Source: Erythrobacter sp.
GTDB lineage: Bacteria > Pseudomonadota > Alphaproteobacteria > Sphingomonadales > Sphingomonadaceae
NCBI GenBank assembly: GCA_030148605.1
Contig: JASBTD010000038.1
Coordinates: 29,921-93,920 of the forward strand
Reading direction: 5' to 3'
DNA length: 64,000 nucleotides
Positions 24,648 to 33,330 of the stretch are shown one piece after another; the first letter of the stretch is position 1; each line of letters starts with the position of its first letter. The position numbers and the translations under genes were made by a program. Under the pieces are notes generated by a model. It did no database searches. It saw only the letters and a list, made by a program, of their open reading frames with translations, and had not been told where the DNA came from.

Positions 24648-26497
24648 TCCTGCAGCGGGATCAGCATGTTCTCGAGCAGTTCCTCGTGCGGGAGGAACGG
24701 CGAGAGATCTTCGAGTGGCGCGGTCACCATCGTCCCGTCGGGCAAGCGCTTGGAGGACAGCTTGGGGGCGAAGTTTTGCTCCTTGTCGACCATCACCTCG
24801 CAGATTGCCGGGCCAGGCGCGGAGAGCGTCTCGGCGATGGCGGCGGCGATGTCAGAATGGTCGCTGGTGCGGCGATAGGCAAAGCCGAAGGCGGCCGCGA
24901 CCTTGCCGAAATCGGGGAAGGTCACGCCCGAATCCGGCCCGCAGCCGACCGAGAAGCCGTTGAAATGGGCCTGCTGCGACTGGCGGATCGAGTGGTAGCC
25001 GGAATTGTTGTAGAGGAAGATCTTGGCCGGGATGTTCTGCCCGACGATGGTCTGCAATTCCTGCAGGTTCTGCATGATCGAACCATCGCCGGCCATGCAG
25101 ATGATCCGCTGCGAGCCTTCCGGCATGGCATGCCAGGCGCCGATCGTGGCGGGCAGGTCATAGCCCATCGAGGCCGCGCCCGAGTTCGAATAGAGCCGCT
25201 GCCCGCGCTTCAGCCGCGCGGCCTGCACCGTTACCACCGCGGCGGTGGCATCGGCCATGACGATCACCTCGTTTTCTGCCAGTTGTTCGAACAGCACCTC
25301 GGTGAAGCAATAGGGGTTCACCACGCAGGTGGTCTGCCAGTATTCGGGCAGCACCGGGTAGTAGCGCCGTCGCCGCTCCATCGCCCAGGCGAGGTATTCG
25401 CCATGCGCGGCCGGGGCCTGGTAGCCGTCTAGCGCCCGTTCGAGCGCGGGCAGGAAATCCCTGAGGTCGGCATGCACCGGCATGTCGATCGACAGGGTCG
25501 GCTTGGCGAGTTCGGCGGCATCGACATCGACCATGATCTTCTTCGCCGCGCGCGCGAAGGCGGCGAAATTGTAGCTGATCTGGCGGATGTTGAGGCGGCA
25601 GCCGAGCACCAGCACGCAGTCGGCGTTCTGCACCGCGAAATTGCCCCCCCGGTCGCCCACCGTGCCGGGGCGGCCTACATAGAGCGGGTGGTCGTCCTCG
25701 ACGACGTCCTGCGCGTTCCAGGCCGGGGCGATCGGGATGCCAAGCTTTTCGACGATCCGGCGGAAAGTTTCATATTCCCCGCTGATCCGCACCCCCGTGC
25801 CGGGTAGCAGCACCGGACGCTCGGCCGCGGCGATCGCCGCGACCACCCCGCGCGCCGCCGCATCGAGCGCTTCGCCGCGCAGCCAGCCATATTCGGCCGG
25901 CAGGGCGAAGGGCCGGCCATAGCCCTCGCGCACCGGGTCGAAGCCGTGCAGCGTGTCGGGATCGATCGGCGCGGCCTGGATGTCGATCGGGATGTCGAGC
26001 CACACCGGGCCGGGCCGCCCGGTCTCGGCCAGCCACAGCGCCTTTTCCAGGAGGTAGCGGATGTCCGCCGGGTCCATCACCGTCACCGCGAACTTGGTGA
26101 TCGGCGTGACCATGGCGACGATGTCGACCTCCTGGTCGCCGAGTTGGCGCAGCCGGGTGGGCGCGCGGTGCGCCATGGTCTCGCGCTTGACCTGTCCGGA
26201 GACGACCAGCATCGGGATCGAGTCGGTATAGGCGCCGTGCACGCCATTCAGGGCATTGATCCCGCCCGGGCCGGTGGTGACATTGACCACCGGCAGCCGG
26301 CCCGACAGGCGGGCATAGCTTTCTGCCGCCATGGCGAGCGCCTGTTCGTGATGGCAGCACACATAGCGCAGCCGGTCGACCCGGCCCAGCGCATCGTTGA
26401 GATGCATCGCGCCGCCGCCGGTTAGCATGAAGACGTGGCGTACTCCGTGATCGGCCAACCGCAGGGCAACGTAATCGGACAGGCGCACCTTGGCCAT
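24644..26497 (-). CDS. Thiamine-diphosphate-dependent enzyme, acetolactate-synthase-like
   Basis: ThDP enzyme of 617 residues with the three-domain acetolactate synthase/pyruvate decarboxylase fold. The N-terminal domain has the activating glutamate in CCHHEQALAMAAESYAR, and NVTTGPGGINALNG; the middle domain is ISGEYETF..; the C-terminal domain has the ThDP/Mg motif GDGSIMQNLQELQTI followed by NNSGY. In yersiniose A synthesis a related enzyme, YerE, adds a two-carbon unit from pyruvate to a CDP-3,6-dideoxy-4-ketohexose; its position among rfbFGH genes suggests a similar role, which is inference. ATG 26497 is preferred to GTG 26503. Overlaps the HAD gene by four bases. Confidence 0.8.
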   Translation of the reverse strand: MAKVRLSDYVALRLADHGVRHVFMLTGGGAMHLNDALGRVDRLRYVCCHHEQALAMAAESYARLSGRLPVVNVTTGPGGINALNGVHGAYTDSIPMLVVSGQVKRETMAHRAPTRLRQLGDQEVDIVAMVTPITKFAVTVMDPADIRYLLEKALWLAETGRPGPVWLDIPIDIQAAPIDPDTLHGFDPVREGYGRPFALPAEYGWLRGEALDAAARGVVAAIAAAERPVLLPGTGVRISGEYETFRRIVEKLGIPIAPAWNAQDVVEDDHPLYVGRPGTVGDRGGNFAVQNADCVLVLGCRLNIRQISYNFAAFARAAKKIMVDVDAAELAKPTLSIDMPVHADLRDFLPALERALDGYQAPAAHGEYLAWAMERRRRYYPVLPEYWQTTCVVNPYCFTEVLFEQLAENEVIVMADATAAVVTVQAARLKRGQRLYSNSGAASMGYDLPATIGAWHAMPEGSQRIICMAGDGSIMQNLQELQTIVGQNIPAKIFLYNNSGYHSIRQSQQAHFNGFSVGCGPDSGVTFPDFGKVAAAFGFAYRRTSDHSDIAAAIAETLSAPGPAICEVMVDKEQNFAPKLSSKRLPDGTMVTAPLEDLSPFLPHEELLENMLIPLQE

Positions 26498-26566
26498 TCT
26501 CACCGCATTCCTTCAATAATCGGGCTCGCGCACCCGCCGGGCGCGCGAGCCCTGCAAGCCGCTCGG

Positions 26567-27694
26567 TCAGCCGGCCGCGCCGGCCTTGACCATTTCCAGT
26601 TCGGGCAGATCGCGGGCGAGGCCGCGGGTCGGCACCAGCGCGACCACCTCGGGATCGTTGCTGTAGCTGGCCGAGATGTCCTCGAGCAGCACCGGGGCAT
26701 GGGCCGGCAGCGGCGCCTGGAGCGCTTCGCCGGTCTCGAACTCGCGGGTCGAGATCTGGCCCTGCAGCAGCGGGATCGCGAAATAGACGTCATCGGCGGT
26801 CAGCACCTGGCCGGCCGGCAGGTCGCGCTTGGCATAGACGCCGCGCACCAGCGCATCGAGATATTCGCGCTCGCCCTTGGGCACCTCGCGCCGCACCGTC
26901 GCCTGGCCGCCGCACATTTCCTTGGCCTTGTGGAAGGCCTTGAACCACACGTCGGCCTGTTCGGGACGGGTGCAGTAGGGGCTGACCGGCACGCCTTCGT
27001 AGTCGATGTCGATGTGCCGCTCGAAGGTGCGCGCGCCCTTGCCGTAGGCGATCAGGATCGAATCGTGCCAGTCGCGCTGTTCGTGGGTCGACAGGCCGAT
27101 GGTGATGCCTGGGTAGCGCGCCTTCAGGTAATCGATCTGGTTGAGCTCGAGATCGCTGTCTTCCGACGGGTAGAGCGACACGCAGTGGTTGAGCGCGAAG
27201 GGGATGTTGCGCGAGGTAAAGAACTCCACCAGGTTGTCGAGGTGATGCTCGCCCGCGCCGCCCGAGGAGGCGATCACCGGCTTACCAGTCGAGGCCATCT
27301 TGCGCAGCAGGGTCTTGTCGCGGATGTCGGAGCTCGCAATCTTGAGGATGTCGACGCCGAATTCGACGCACTTGTCGACCGAGACCTCGTCGAAAGGGGT
27401 TGCCATCGTGAGCATCCCCTTGGCCCGGGTCGCCTCGACCATCTTGCGCAGCTGCTCCCACGGCATCTGGGTCGCCAGCGTCTTCTTGATGTAGCGCACA
27501 TCCGAGCTGTCCCGGTAATCTTTGTGGACGAAATTGTCGACGTCGCGGAACTGCAGCTTGATCGAAGCCTTCACCCCATTGCGCGCAACGACTTCGGCAA
27601 AGTCATCGATTATCTTCATGCCACGCTCGATCTTGCCCCAATGATTATTGGCAAGCTCAAGCACGAAAAGATCATCAAAAATCGCATTTGTCAT
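26567..27694 (-). CDS. NeuB-like N-acetylneuraminate synthase family protein (SAF domain)
   Basis: Predicted PEP-dependent aldol synthase. Residues about 8-265 form the NeuB TIM barrel (LELANNHWGKIERGMKII, KLQFRD, MATPFDEVSVDKC, ILKIASSDI, KPVIASSGGAG, NHCVSLYP, IGLSTHEQ, ARTFERHIDID) and residues about 285-345 an antifreeze-like SAF domain (RGVYAKRDLPAGQVLTADDVYFAIP). Family members join PEP to a hexosamine or similar aldehyde to form a nonulosonic acid, but no NeuA, NeuC or Pse/Leg genes are here, so the substrate may be unusual. ATG 27694 follows AGAAGGA. The gap to the TPP gene is 69 bases. Confidence 0.82.
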   Translation of the reverse strand: MTNAIFDDLFVLELANNHWGKIERGMKIIDDFAEVVARNGVKASIKLQFRDVDNFVHKDYRDSSDVRYIKKTLATQMPWEQLRKMVEATRAKGMLTMATPFDEVSVDKCVEFGVDILKIASSDIRDKTLLRKMASTGKPVIASSGGAGEHHLDNLVEFFTSRNIPFALNHCVSLYPSEDSDLELNQIDYLKARYPGITIGLSTHEQRDWHDSILIAYGKGARTFERHIDIDYEGVPVSPYCTRPEQADVWFKAFHKAKEMCGGQATVRREVPKGEREYLDALVRGVYAKRDLPAGQVLTADDVYFAIPLLQGQISTREFETGEALQAPLPAHAPVLLEDISASYSNDPEVVALVPTRGLARDLPELEMVKAGAAG

Positions 27695-27741
27695 AAATTT
27701 TCCTTCTATAAAATCCCACTAGTTTCCGTGGATTTAAGAAA

Positions 27742-28641
27742 TCAGTGGCTTGTCTGCCTAAGCCATGCCACGGTGTCTGATACGCATTGATCGGCACAGC
27801 GAAGCTCGGTCGCTGTCTGGATGGCGAGAGTTTTCGTATCGGGAAAATGGCCGAGATAGGCGCTCGGGCGCTCCACGTTCACATCACCCCGTTCGATTGC
27901 AATGTCCTCCCCGAGCGCATCACGAACCTTGCGCGCTATATCCTCCATCTCGAGCACTTCTGCACCGCACAAATCGATCGCGCGGCTCCGTCCGATTAAC
28001 GCCAGTCCCGCATTTAGCACCAGCCGGCACAGATCGTCCACATGGATAAGGGAACGGAAAACAGGAATTTGCGCGCTAATCGAAATCCGCCGCGAGCGCA
28101 AAGCCTGCTGAATAAAATTCGAAACCGCGTAGGACTCCAGCTTGTTTACATAGGGGCCGGCGATGTTGAAAATCCGCCCTGTGAGCACCGGAAACCCAGC
28201 TGCCTCGCCCCGGGCCAGAAAGCGCGCCTCCTGCCGTAGCTTGGCTATGCCGTAGGGATGAAGATCAACCCCCTCGGCCGCCAGCTTGGCCGCGCCCGAA
28301 GAGGCGACGAAGACGCTCGCCGGACGGCCTTCGCAGGCGGCCAGCACCGTGTCATCAATGGCAAGGTTGGTATCGAAAAAGACCCGCTCGCCAAGCTTTT
28401 CGGCCTTTTCCTTGGTGAGGTAGGCAAGGTGCACAAGGTGGGCGCCCGCCACATCGTCCGGCCGGATCGCGTCAAGCTCACGCACAGGCAAGGTGCCGCC
28501 TCCGGGCAGGGCCAGCGCACGCGCGGTCGAGCCGAAGAGCGCCACACGGTCAGCAAGACCTTCGCCCCAACGCGCCGCGGCATGCGCCAGCAGCGCCTGT
28601 CCGATCCAGCCGGTCGGCCCGGTGATGACAAGGCGCTGCAT
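27742..28641 (-). CDS. NAD-dependent epimerase/dehydratase (SDR)
   Basis: Extended SDR of 299 residues acting on a nucleotide sugar. It has the Rossmann motif ITGPTGWIGQALL (variant of GxxGxxG, about residues 6-17), the core serine region VFVASSGAA, catalytic Y-x3-K in HPYGIAKLRQE (about 129-133), GRIFNIAGPYVNK, and the substrate-domain SLIHVDDLCRLV. In this operon it probably reduces or epimerises C4 of the CDP-3,6-dideoxy-4-ketohexose made by RfbFGH, comparable to Abe/Prt/Tyv or YerF; exact chemistry is not readable. It is 28 bases after rfbH. Confidence 0.8.
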   Translation of the reverse strand: MQRLVITGPTGWIGQALLAHAAARWGEGLADRVALFGSTARALALPGGGTLPVRELDAIRPDDVAGAHLVHLAYLTKEKAEKLGERVFFDTNLAIDDTVLAACEGRPASVFVASSGAAKLAAEGVDLHPYGIAKLRQEARFLARGEAAGFPVLTGRIFNIAGPYVNKLESYAVSNFIQQALRSRRISISAQIPVFRSLIHVDDLCRLVLNAGLALIGRSRAIDLCGAEVLEMEDIARKVRDALGEDIAIERGDVNVERPSAYLGHFPDTKTLAIQTATELRCADQCVSDTVAWLRQTSH

Positions 28642-28669
28642 CGCTTACATTCCCTGCTTCTGCAGTCTC

Positions 28670-30019
28670 TTACCGGCGAACGTACTTCGTGAGAGTGTCG
28701 ACCATGTAGCCAATCTCGCTTTCGCCGAGGCCCGGATAGACGCCCATCCAGAAGGTGTTTTCGGTAACGATGTCCGAATTGGTTAGATCCCCCACCACAC
28801 GGTAATCGCGTCCCTTCATATAGGGCTGACGGGTGATGTTGCCACCGAAAAGCAGGCGGGTTCCGATCTTCATGTCATTAAGGTGCTTGACGATATCATC
28901 ACGCGTGCAGGGCGTGCCTTCGCGCACCGTCAGCGGATAGCCGAACCAACTTGGGTTCGAACGCGGCGTCGTCTCGGGCAGGATCAGCACGTCTTCCAAC
29001 GGGCGCAGAAGTTCACTCAGCAGCGCGAAGTTGCGGCGGCGTGCGGCGACGAATTCATCGACCCGGTCCATCTGCGCTAACCCGACCGCAGCCTGCATGT
29101 CGGTGATCTTCAAGTTGTAGCCGCAGTGACTGTATGTGTACTTGTGGTCGTAGCCGAACGGCAGATCTCCCAACCGACGGCAGAAGCGCTTGCCGCAGGT
29201 GTTGTCGACGCCCGGCGCGCACCAGCAGTCGCGGCCCCAGTCGCGCATTGACTCCATCACGCGTTTGAGCCGTGGCTTGTCGGTGAACACCGCGCCGCCT
29301 TCCCCCATGGTGATGTGGTGCGCGGGATAGAAGCTCAGCGTGCCCATGTGACCGAAGGTGCCGACATGCTGATCGTCATAGGTCGCGCCCAGCGCGTCGC
29401 AGCAATCTTCGACCACAAAAAGGTTGTACTTCTCCGCCACGCGCATCACTTCGGCCACGTTAAACGGGTTGCCAAGCGTATGCGCAAGCATAATAACCTT
29501 GGTCTTTTCGGTGATCGCCTCTTCGATCCTTTCCGCCTTAATGTTGTAAGTCGGGATGTCGACGTCGAGGAACACCGGCACTACGCCGTACTGGAGCGCC
29601 GGGTTGATGGTGGTGGGGAAGCCGGTCGCGACAGTGATCATCTCGTCACCCGCCTTGACCGCGTCATTGCGCAGATAATGACTGGTCAGCGTCGAAAATG
29701 CTACGAGGTTTGCCGACGAACCCGAGTTCACCGTCAGCGCGTGTTCGACGCCAATGTATTTCGAGAGCCGCGCTTCGAATTCGGTATTGAACCGACCCGT
29801 TGTCAGCCAGAAATCAAGCGCGCTTTCCGCCAACAGTTGCATATCCTTGGCGCCATAAACCTTGCCCGAAACCGGCACCGGGCTTTCGCCGGGCACAAAA
29901 GGTCTGGGCACGTGGTGCACTTCGGCATACTGGCCGACTAGGTCGACGATCAGCTTGCGGAACTGGGGCTCGTCAAGAGCAAGTAGCTGTTCGGGGGTGC
30001 TGGGAAGGGGACTGTTCAT
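28670..30019 (-). CDS. rfbH: CDP-4-dehydro-6-deoxyglucose 3-dehydratase (RfbH/E1)
   Basis: PMP and [2Fe-2S] enzyme that removes the 3-hydroxyl of CDP-4-keto-6-deoxyglucose, the committed step to 3,6-dideoxyhexoses. The aminotransferase fold has NSGSSANLVAFSTL, VATGFPTTINPA, ED.CDALGATY and SFYPAHHITMGEGG, where histidine replaces the PLP lysine, diagnostic of E1. The iron-sulfur cysteines are visible in RDCWCAPG, NTCGKRFCRR (about residues 246-265). 449 residues is standard. It overlaps rfbG by one base (TAATG). The flavin/ferredoxin-type reductase E3 (RfbI/DdhD) that usually accompanies it is not in the window. Confidence 0.94.
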   Translation of the reverse strand: MNSPLPSTPEQLLALDEPQFRKLIVDLVGQYAEVHHVPRPFVPGESPVPVSGKVYGAKDMQLLAESALDFWLTTGRFNTEFEARLSKYIGVEHALTVNSGSSANLVAFSTLTSHYLRNDAVKAGDEMITVATGFPTTINPALQYGVVPVFLDVDIPTYNIKAERIEEAITEKTKVIMLAHTLGNPFNVAEVMRVAEKYNLFVVEDCCDALGATYDDQHVGTFGHMGTLSFYPAHHITMGEGGAVFTDKPRLKRVMESMRDWGRDCWCAPGVDNTCGKRFCRRLGDLPFGYDHKYTYSHCGYNLKITDMQAAVGLAQMDRVDEFVAARRRNFALLSELLRPLEDVLILPETTPRSNPSWFGYPLTVREGTPCTRDDIVKHLNDMKIGTRLLFGGNITRQPYMKGRDYRVVGDLTNSDIVTENTFWMGVYPGLGESEIGYMVDTLTKYVRR

Positions 30020-31104
30020 TATTTATCACTTTCTTGCAGAACGGCATTCATCCTCACTTGATAATTCGCCAAGTGCCGACGCGAAACAGCAGCAACATCC
30101 TCGCCAGCGACTTGAGCCTTATGCCATTCAATTATTTGATCAATAGTTTTGTCGAGATCAAGCGCTGGCCGCCAATTAAGTTCCCGTTGCGCCTTCGAAC
30201 AATCGAGTTTCAAAACCCCGGCCTCGTGCCGCCCTCCGTCGCCGGTCAGCTCGAAACTCCCGCTGCCCCAGCGCTCCAGCATCCTCTCAACTATCCACGA
30301 AACCGGTCTGGCATCGGCCGGTGAGGGGCCGAAGTTCCAGGCATCAGCAAAGCGTGTATCGCCGAAGGCTAGGCGCTGGGCGATCAAAAGGTAGCCGCCT
30401 AACGCCTCGAAGACGTGCTGCCATGGTCGGATCGCGTGGGGTGATCGGATCGATACTCGCTCGCCGGCGATGATCGCGCGCATGATATCGGGAACAAGGC
30501 GGTCCTTCGCCCAGTCGCCACCGCCGATCACGTTGCCGGCCCGAACAGAGGCAAGCAGTGCCGCGCCAGGCGCGGAAAAGAACGACTGGCGATAGGAGGC
30601 GATCACGATCTCTGCTGCCGCCTTGCTAGCACTATAGGGGTCGTGTCCGCCGAGATGATCTGTCTCGCGATAGGGCCAAGCCCACTCGTTGTTGCGGTAG
30701 CACTTGTCGCTGGTCACCGCGACGATCGCCGCAAGCCCCTCCACCCGACGACAGGCATCCAGTACGTTGGCGGTCCCTTGTACATTAGCGGCGAAGGTTT
30801 CGCGCGGTTCTTCGTAGGACAGGCGCACAAGCGGTTGCGCAGCGAGGTGGAACACCACCTGCGGCGCTGATTCGGCCACCACCGAATCAACGATTGCGGG
30901 ATCGCGGATGTCGCCCTCGACGTGGCGCAAGAAGCTCGTCGCACCGATCTGGTTGTAGAGGCTAACCTCATCGGCGGACAACGCAAGGCCGGTGACGTCC
31001 GCTCCCATCTCAGAAAGCCACAGGGCCAACCAGGTCCCCTTGAAGCCGGTATGGCCTGTCACCATTACCCGGCGGCCGGACCAGAATTTTGGGTCTACCA
31101 GCAT
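30019..31104 (-). CDS. rfbG: CDP-glucose 4,6-dehydratase
   Basis: Extended SDR converting CDP-glucose to CDP-4-keto-6-deoxyglucose. The motif VTGHTGFKGTWLALWL (about residues 13-28) is the RfbG form of the glycine-rich loop; VFHLAAQPLVRLSYEEP, VTSDKCYRN, catalytic Y-x3-K in DPYSASKAAAE (about 159-163), RAGNVIGGGDWAKDRLVPD and RPWQHVFEAL follow. 361 residues from ATG 31104; an upstream extension of 47 codons lies inside rfbF and is rejected. The start overlaps the rfbF stop by 10 bases, with GGAAATG in rfbF as the likely ribosome site. Confidence 0.94.
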   Translation of the reverse strand: MLVDPKFWSGRRVMVTGHTGFKGTWLALWLSEMGADVTGLALSADEVSLYNQIGATSFLRHVEGDIRDPAIVDSVVAESAPQVVFHLAAQPLVRLSYEEPRETFAANVQGTANVLDACRRVEGLAAIVAVTSDKCYRNNEWAWPYRETDHLGGHDPYSASKAAAEIVIASYRQSFFSAPGAALLASVRAGNVIGGGDWAKDRLVPDIMRAIIAGERVSIRSPHAIRPWQHVFEALGGYLLIAQRLAFGDTRFADAWNFGPSPADARPVSWIVERMLERWGSGSFELTGDGGRHEAGVLKLDCSKAQRELNWRPALDLDKTIDQIIEWHKAQVAGEDVAAVSRRHLANYQVRMNAVLQESDK

Positions 31105-31865
31105 TTCCAGGGGGCACCTTTGGTCCAGAGTTCCTCGAGATAGATTTTGTCTCGCAAGGTATCCATTGGGTGCCAAAAGCCTTCGTGCCGATAGCCCCGC
31201 AGTTCGCCGTCGGCCGCCAACCGCTCCATCGGTTCGCGCTCCCAAGTCGAATTCGGGCCCTCAACATAGTCGTCCAGAACCGACGGGTCGCCGACGAAGA
31301 AGCCACCATTGATCAACCCGCCGTCGCCAGCCGGCTTCTCGCAGAACCCGGTTACCCTGTCGCCCGCGAATTCGAGCGCTCCGAAGCGGCCTGGAGGGGC
31401 CACCGCGGTGACCGTCAACTTGGCGCCGTGTGCCTTGTGGAAGGCCAGCAGCGCGGTAATGTCGATATCGGCCAGCCCGTCGCCATAGGTGAAGCAGAAC
31501 GGCTCTCCGTCTGGAATATAGGGGCGCACAGCCTTCAACCGACCGCCAGTCATAGTATCCGCACCAGTATCGACCAGCGTAATCCTCCAGCCTTCGTTGC
31601 GGTTACGATGTACATCAATCCCGTTCGTTTTGAGATCGATCGTGACATCGGCGAGATGCAGAAAGTAGTTCGCAAAATACTCTTTAATCAGGTAGCCTTT
31701 GTACCCGAGGCAAATTACGAAATCCTTCACGCCATGGAAGGAATAGATCTTCATGATGTGCCAAATAATCGGCATTCCGCCGATCTCTACCATAGGCTTC
31801 GGACGAACGGACGTCTCCTCCCCAAGCCGGGTTCCGAGCCCTCCGGCTAAAATTACTGCTCTCAT
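31095..31865 (-). CDS. rfbF: Glucose-1-phosphate cytidylyltransferase
   Basis: Makes CDP-glucose from CTP and glucose 1-phosphate, the entry step of the CDP-sugar pathway. The nucleotidyltransferase N-terminus MRAVILAGGLGTRL-GEET, then RPKPMVEIGGMPIIWHIM, YGDGLADIDI, GRFGALEF, FCEKP, NGGFFV and WEREPMERLA are all present. 256 residues is normal. ATG 31865 is the true start; the open frame extends 12 codons upstream without family similarity, and AGGAAT lies before this ATG. It is the first gene of the leftward polysaccharide unit, divergent from the gene at 32058. Confidence 0.95.
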   Translation of the reverse strand: MRAVILAGGLGTRLGEETSVRPKPMVEIGGMPIIWHIMKIYSFHGVKDFVICLGYKGYLIKEYFANYFLHLADVTIDLKTNGIDVHRNRNEGWRITLVDTGADTMTGGRLKAVRPYIPDGEPFCFTYGDGLADIDITALLAFHKAHGAKLTVTAVAPPGRFGALEFAGDRVTGFCEKPAGDGGLINGGFFVGDPSVLDDYVEGPNSTWEREPMERLAADGELRGYRHEGFWHPMDTLRDKIYLEELWTKGAPWKCW

Positions 31866-31940
31866 TTCATTATTCCTAGGGGCACTCAGTTCAAAGGACA
31901 AGACTGCTCTGTTGCTAATAAGGTACGATCTTACCTATAA

Positions 31941-31969
31941 TTGACGAACATAAGTTGCAACACTTATTT
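31941..31969 (+). promoter_or_regulatory. Possible promoter for the rightward gene at 32058
   Basis: TTGACG (31941-31946), 17-base spacer, TTATTT (31964-31969) on the plus strand. The spacer holds GTTGCAAC, an 8-bp palindrome, and AGGTA-cgatct-TACCT (31921-31936) lies just to the left, so the divergent rfbF/32058 region may be co-regulated. Confidence 0.35.
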
Positions 31970-32057
31970 CAAAAATGACATGGTTTCTTGGAAGCGTTTC
32001 CAGCGGCTATGGCTATGGCAAGCGATACGGAGAAGATTATGAGGAGGCGCGCGGATA

Positions 32058-33275
32058 GTGGCTGCGTCGCCTTCTAAGACAGTCAAAATCCAAGTTATCG
32101 CGCTTGTCGCGCTCATTGCCGCCTGGCAATCCTATCAGTTTGCTGTCACTGTCAATCTCAGGGTAGCTGATCCTGAAGCTGCTCTTCAGCGCCAACCCGA
32201 CGACGCTTTCGCACTTGCCAAGGTTGTTAAAAACAAAAGCAGAGCCGCAGAAGAGTATGTGTCCGATGCGGCAGACACAAGCGCGGCAATCCAAAGCCTA
32301 GTCAAGACCCCGCTAAGCCGGTCATCGCTGAGAATTATCGGCATGAACTCTGCAGCGGCGGGGGAAGCGCAGACGGCTTTTGCAGCCATGTCGCTTGCAG
32401 ACAGGGTCTCGCGGCGTGATACGACGGCTCAGATCTGGTTGCTTGAGCGCGCAGCCGCGAGCGACAACTTCGATGCCATCCTGCGTCACTATGATGCGGC
32501 CATGTCGGTCTCACCTGAACTTGGCCCCATATTGCTGCCAATAATGGTCGACGCCCTGCAGTATAGGCAAGTCAGAGAGGGAATGCGGACTTACGTTTTA
32601 CGGCAAGCCCGCTGGATGCCCGGCTTTCTCAGTCTTGCTGCACGTGATGCATCGTTAGATAATTTGGTTGATCTGATGAGGCCGGTCGCAGGAGCATTGT
32701 CCGGCGAAGAATATGAGCCGAGCGTCGCACAGATTATTTATCGCCTTGCAGCAAACTCAGGCGAGGATGCAGCTATGGAGCTGGCAGAGGCGGTGTGGGG
32801 CGATTTTGATGCTGAGAAATTTTCTGACAGCTCGCCAAGTGAAGCGAACCTCGACAGAAGGCTAGGGCTGCTAGCGTGGGAACTCGGTGAAGACAGCGGC
32901 ATACAAAGCCGGCTCAACGTCAACGGCGCAATTGAAGTTACGATGCGGCCCCTGTCTCGCGGCGTTGTAGTGCGGCGACATTTTCCAGTTGAGGGGGGGC
33001 AGACTTACAATTTGATGCAAAGGGTGAATTTCAAGGGTGAAGGCGGTGCGCGCCTCGCGTGGCGCGGGGACTGCGTGACAAATTCTGGGAGCGAGCGCAT
33101 CTGGGAGCAGGCCCTACCCACCTCTATGGATGCAGTGACATATCAATCTGAAATTGCCATCCCATCCCAATGCAACATTTTAGCACTCTCGCTCACAGGT
33201 AATGGCGCAGATGGCCAGCTACCCACAGATGCCAGTATAAGTGAATTCTCTTTTTCGAATAACTCGGCGGGCTGA
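32058..33275 (+). CDS. Membrane-anchored TPR-like protein of unknown function
   Basis: Unrecognised 405-residue protein. One N-terminal membrane segment (about residues 12-30, IQVIALVALIAAWQSYQFAV) anchors an extracytoplasmic part. Residues about 85-250 are alternating amphipathic helices with Ala-rich, TPR-like spacing (LRIIGMNSAAAGEAQTAFAAMSLADRVSRRD...AQIWLLERAAASDNF, split here), and the C-terminal 120 residues look like a beta-sandwich (VNGAIEVTMRP, DGQLPTDASISEFSF) with two cysteines. GTG 32058 follows GAGGAGG. Base composition is lower in GC than the cluster to its left. Its place beside rfbF suggests a role in polysaccharide biology, by context only. Confidence 0.65.
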   Translation: MAASPSKTVKIQVIALVALIAAWQSYQFAVTVNLRVADPEAALQRQPDDAFALAKVVKNKSRAAEEYVSDAADTSAAIQSLVKTPLSRSSLRIIGMNSAAAGEAQTAFAAMSLADRVSRRDTTAQIWLLERAAASDNFDAILRHYDAAMSVSPELGPILLPIMVDALQYRQVREGMRTYVLRQARWMPGFLSLAARDASLDNLVDLMRPVAGALSGEEYEPSVAQIIYRLAANSGEDAAMELAEAVWGDFDAEKFSDSSPSEANLDRRLGLLAWELGEDSGIQSRLNVNGAIEVTMRPLSRGVVVRRHFPVEGGQTYNLMQRVNFKGEGGARLAWRGDCVTNSGSERIWEQALPTSMDAVTYQSEIAIPSQCNILALSLTGNGADGQLPTDASISEFSFSNNSAG

Positions 33276-33301
33276 TCGATTAGAGGGCTGCGCTCTTGTA
33301 T

Positions 33302-33315
33302 CTCTTAAATAAGAG
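33302..33315. promoter_or_regulatory. Perfect palindrome overlapping the ribosome site of the winged-helix gene
   Basis: CTCTTA-AA-TAAGAG, 6-bp arms about two bases, 15 bases before the ATG at 33331 and overlapping the GAGGAG ribosome site. Likely autoregulatory operator. Confidence 0.5.
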
Positions 33316-33330
33316 GAGTAACTCTTTGTG

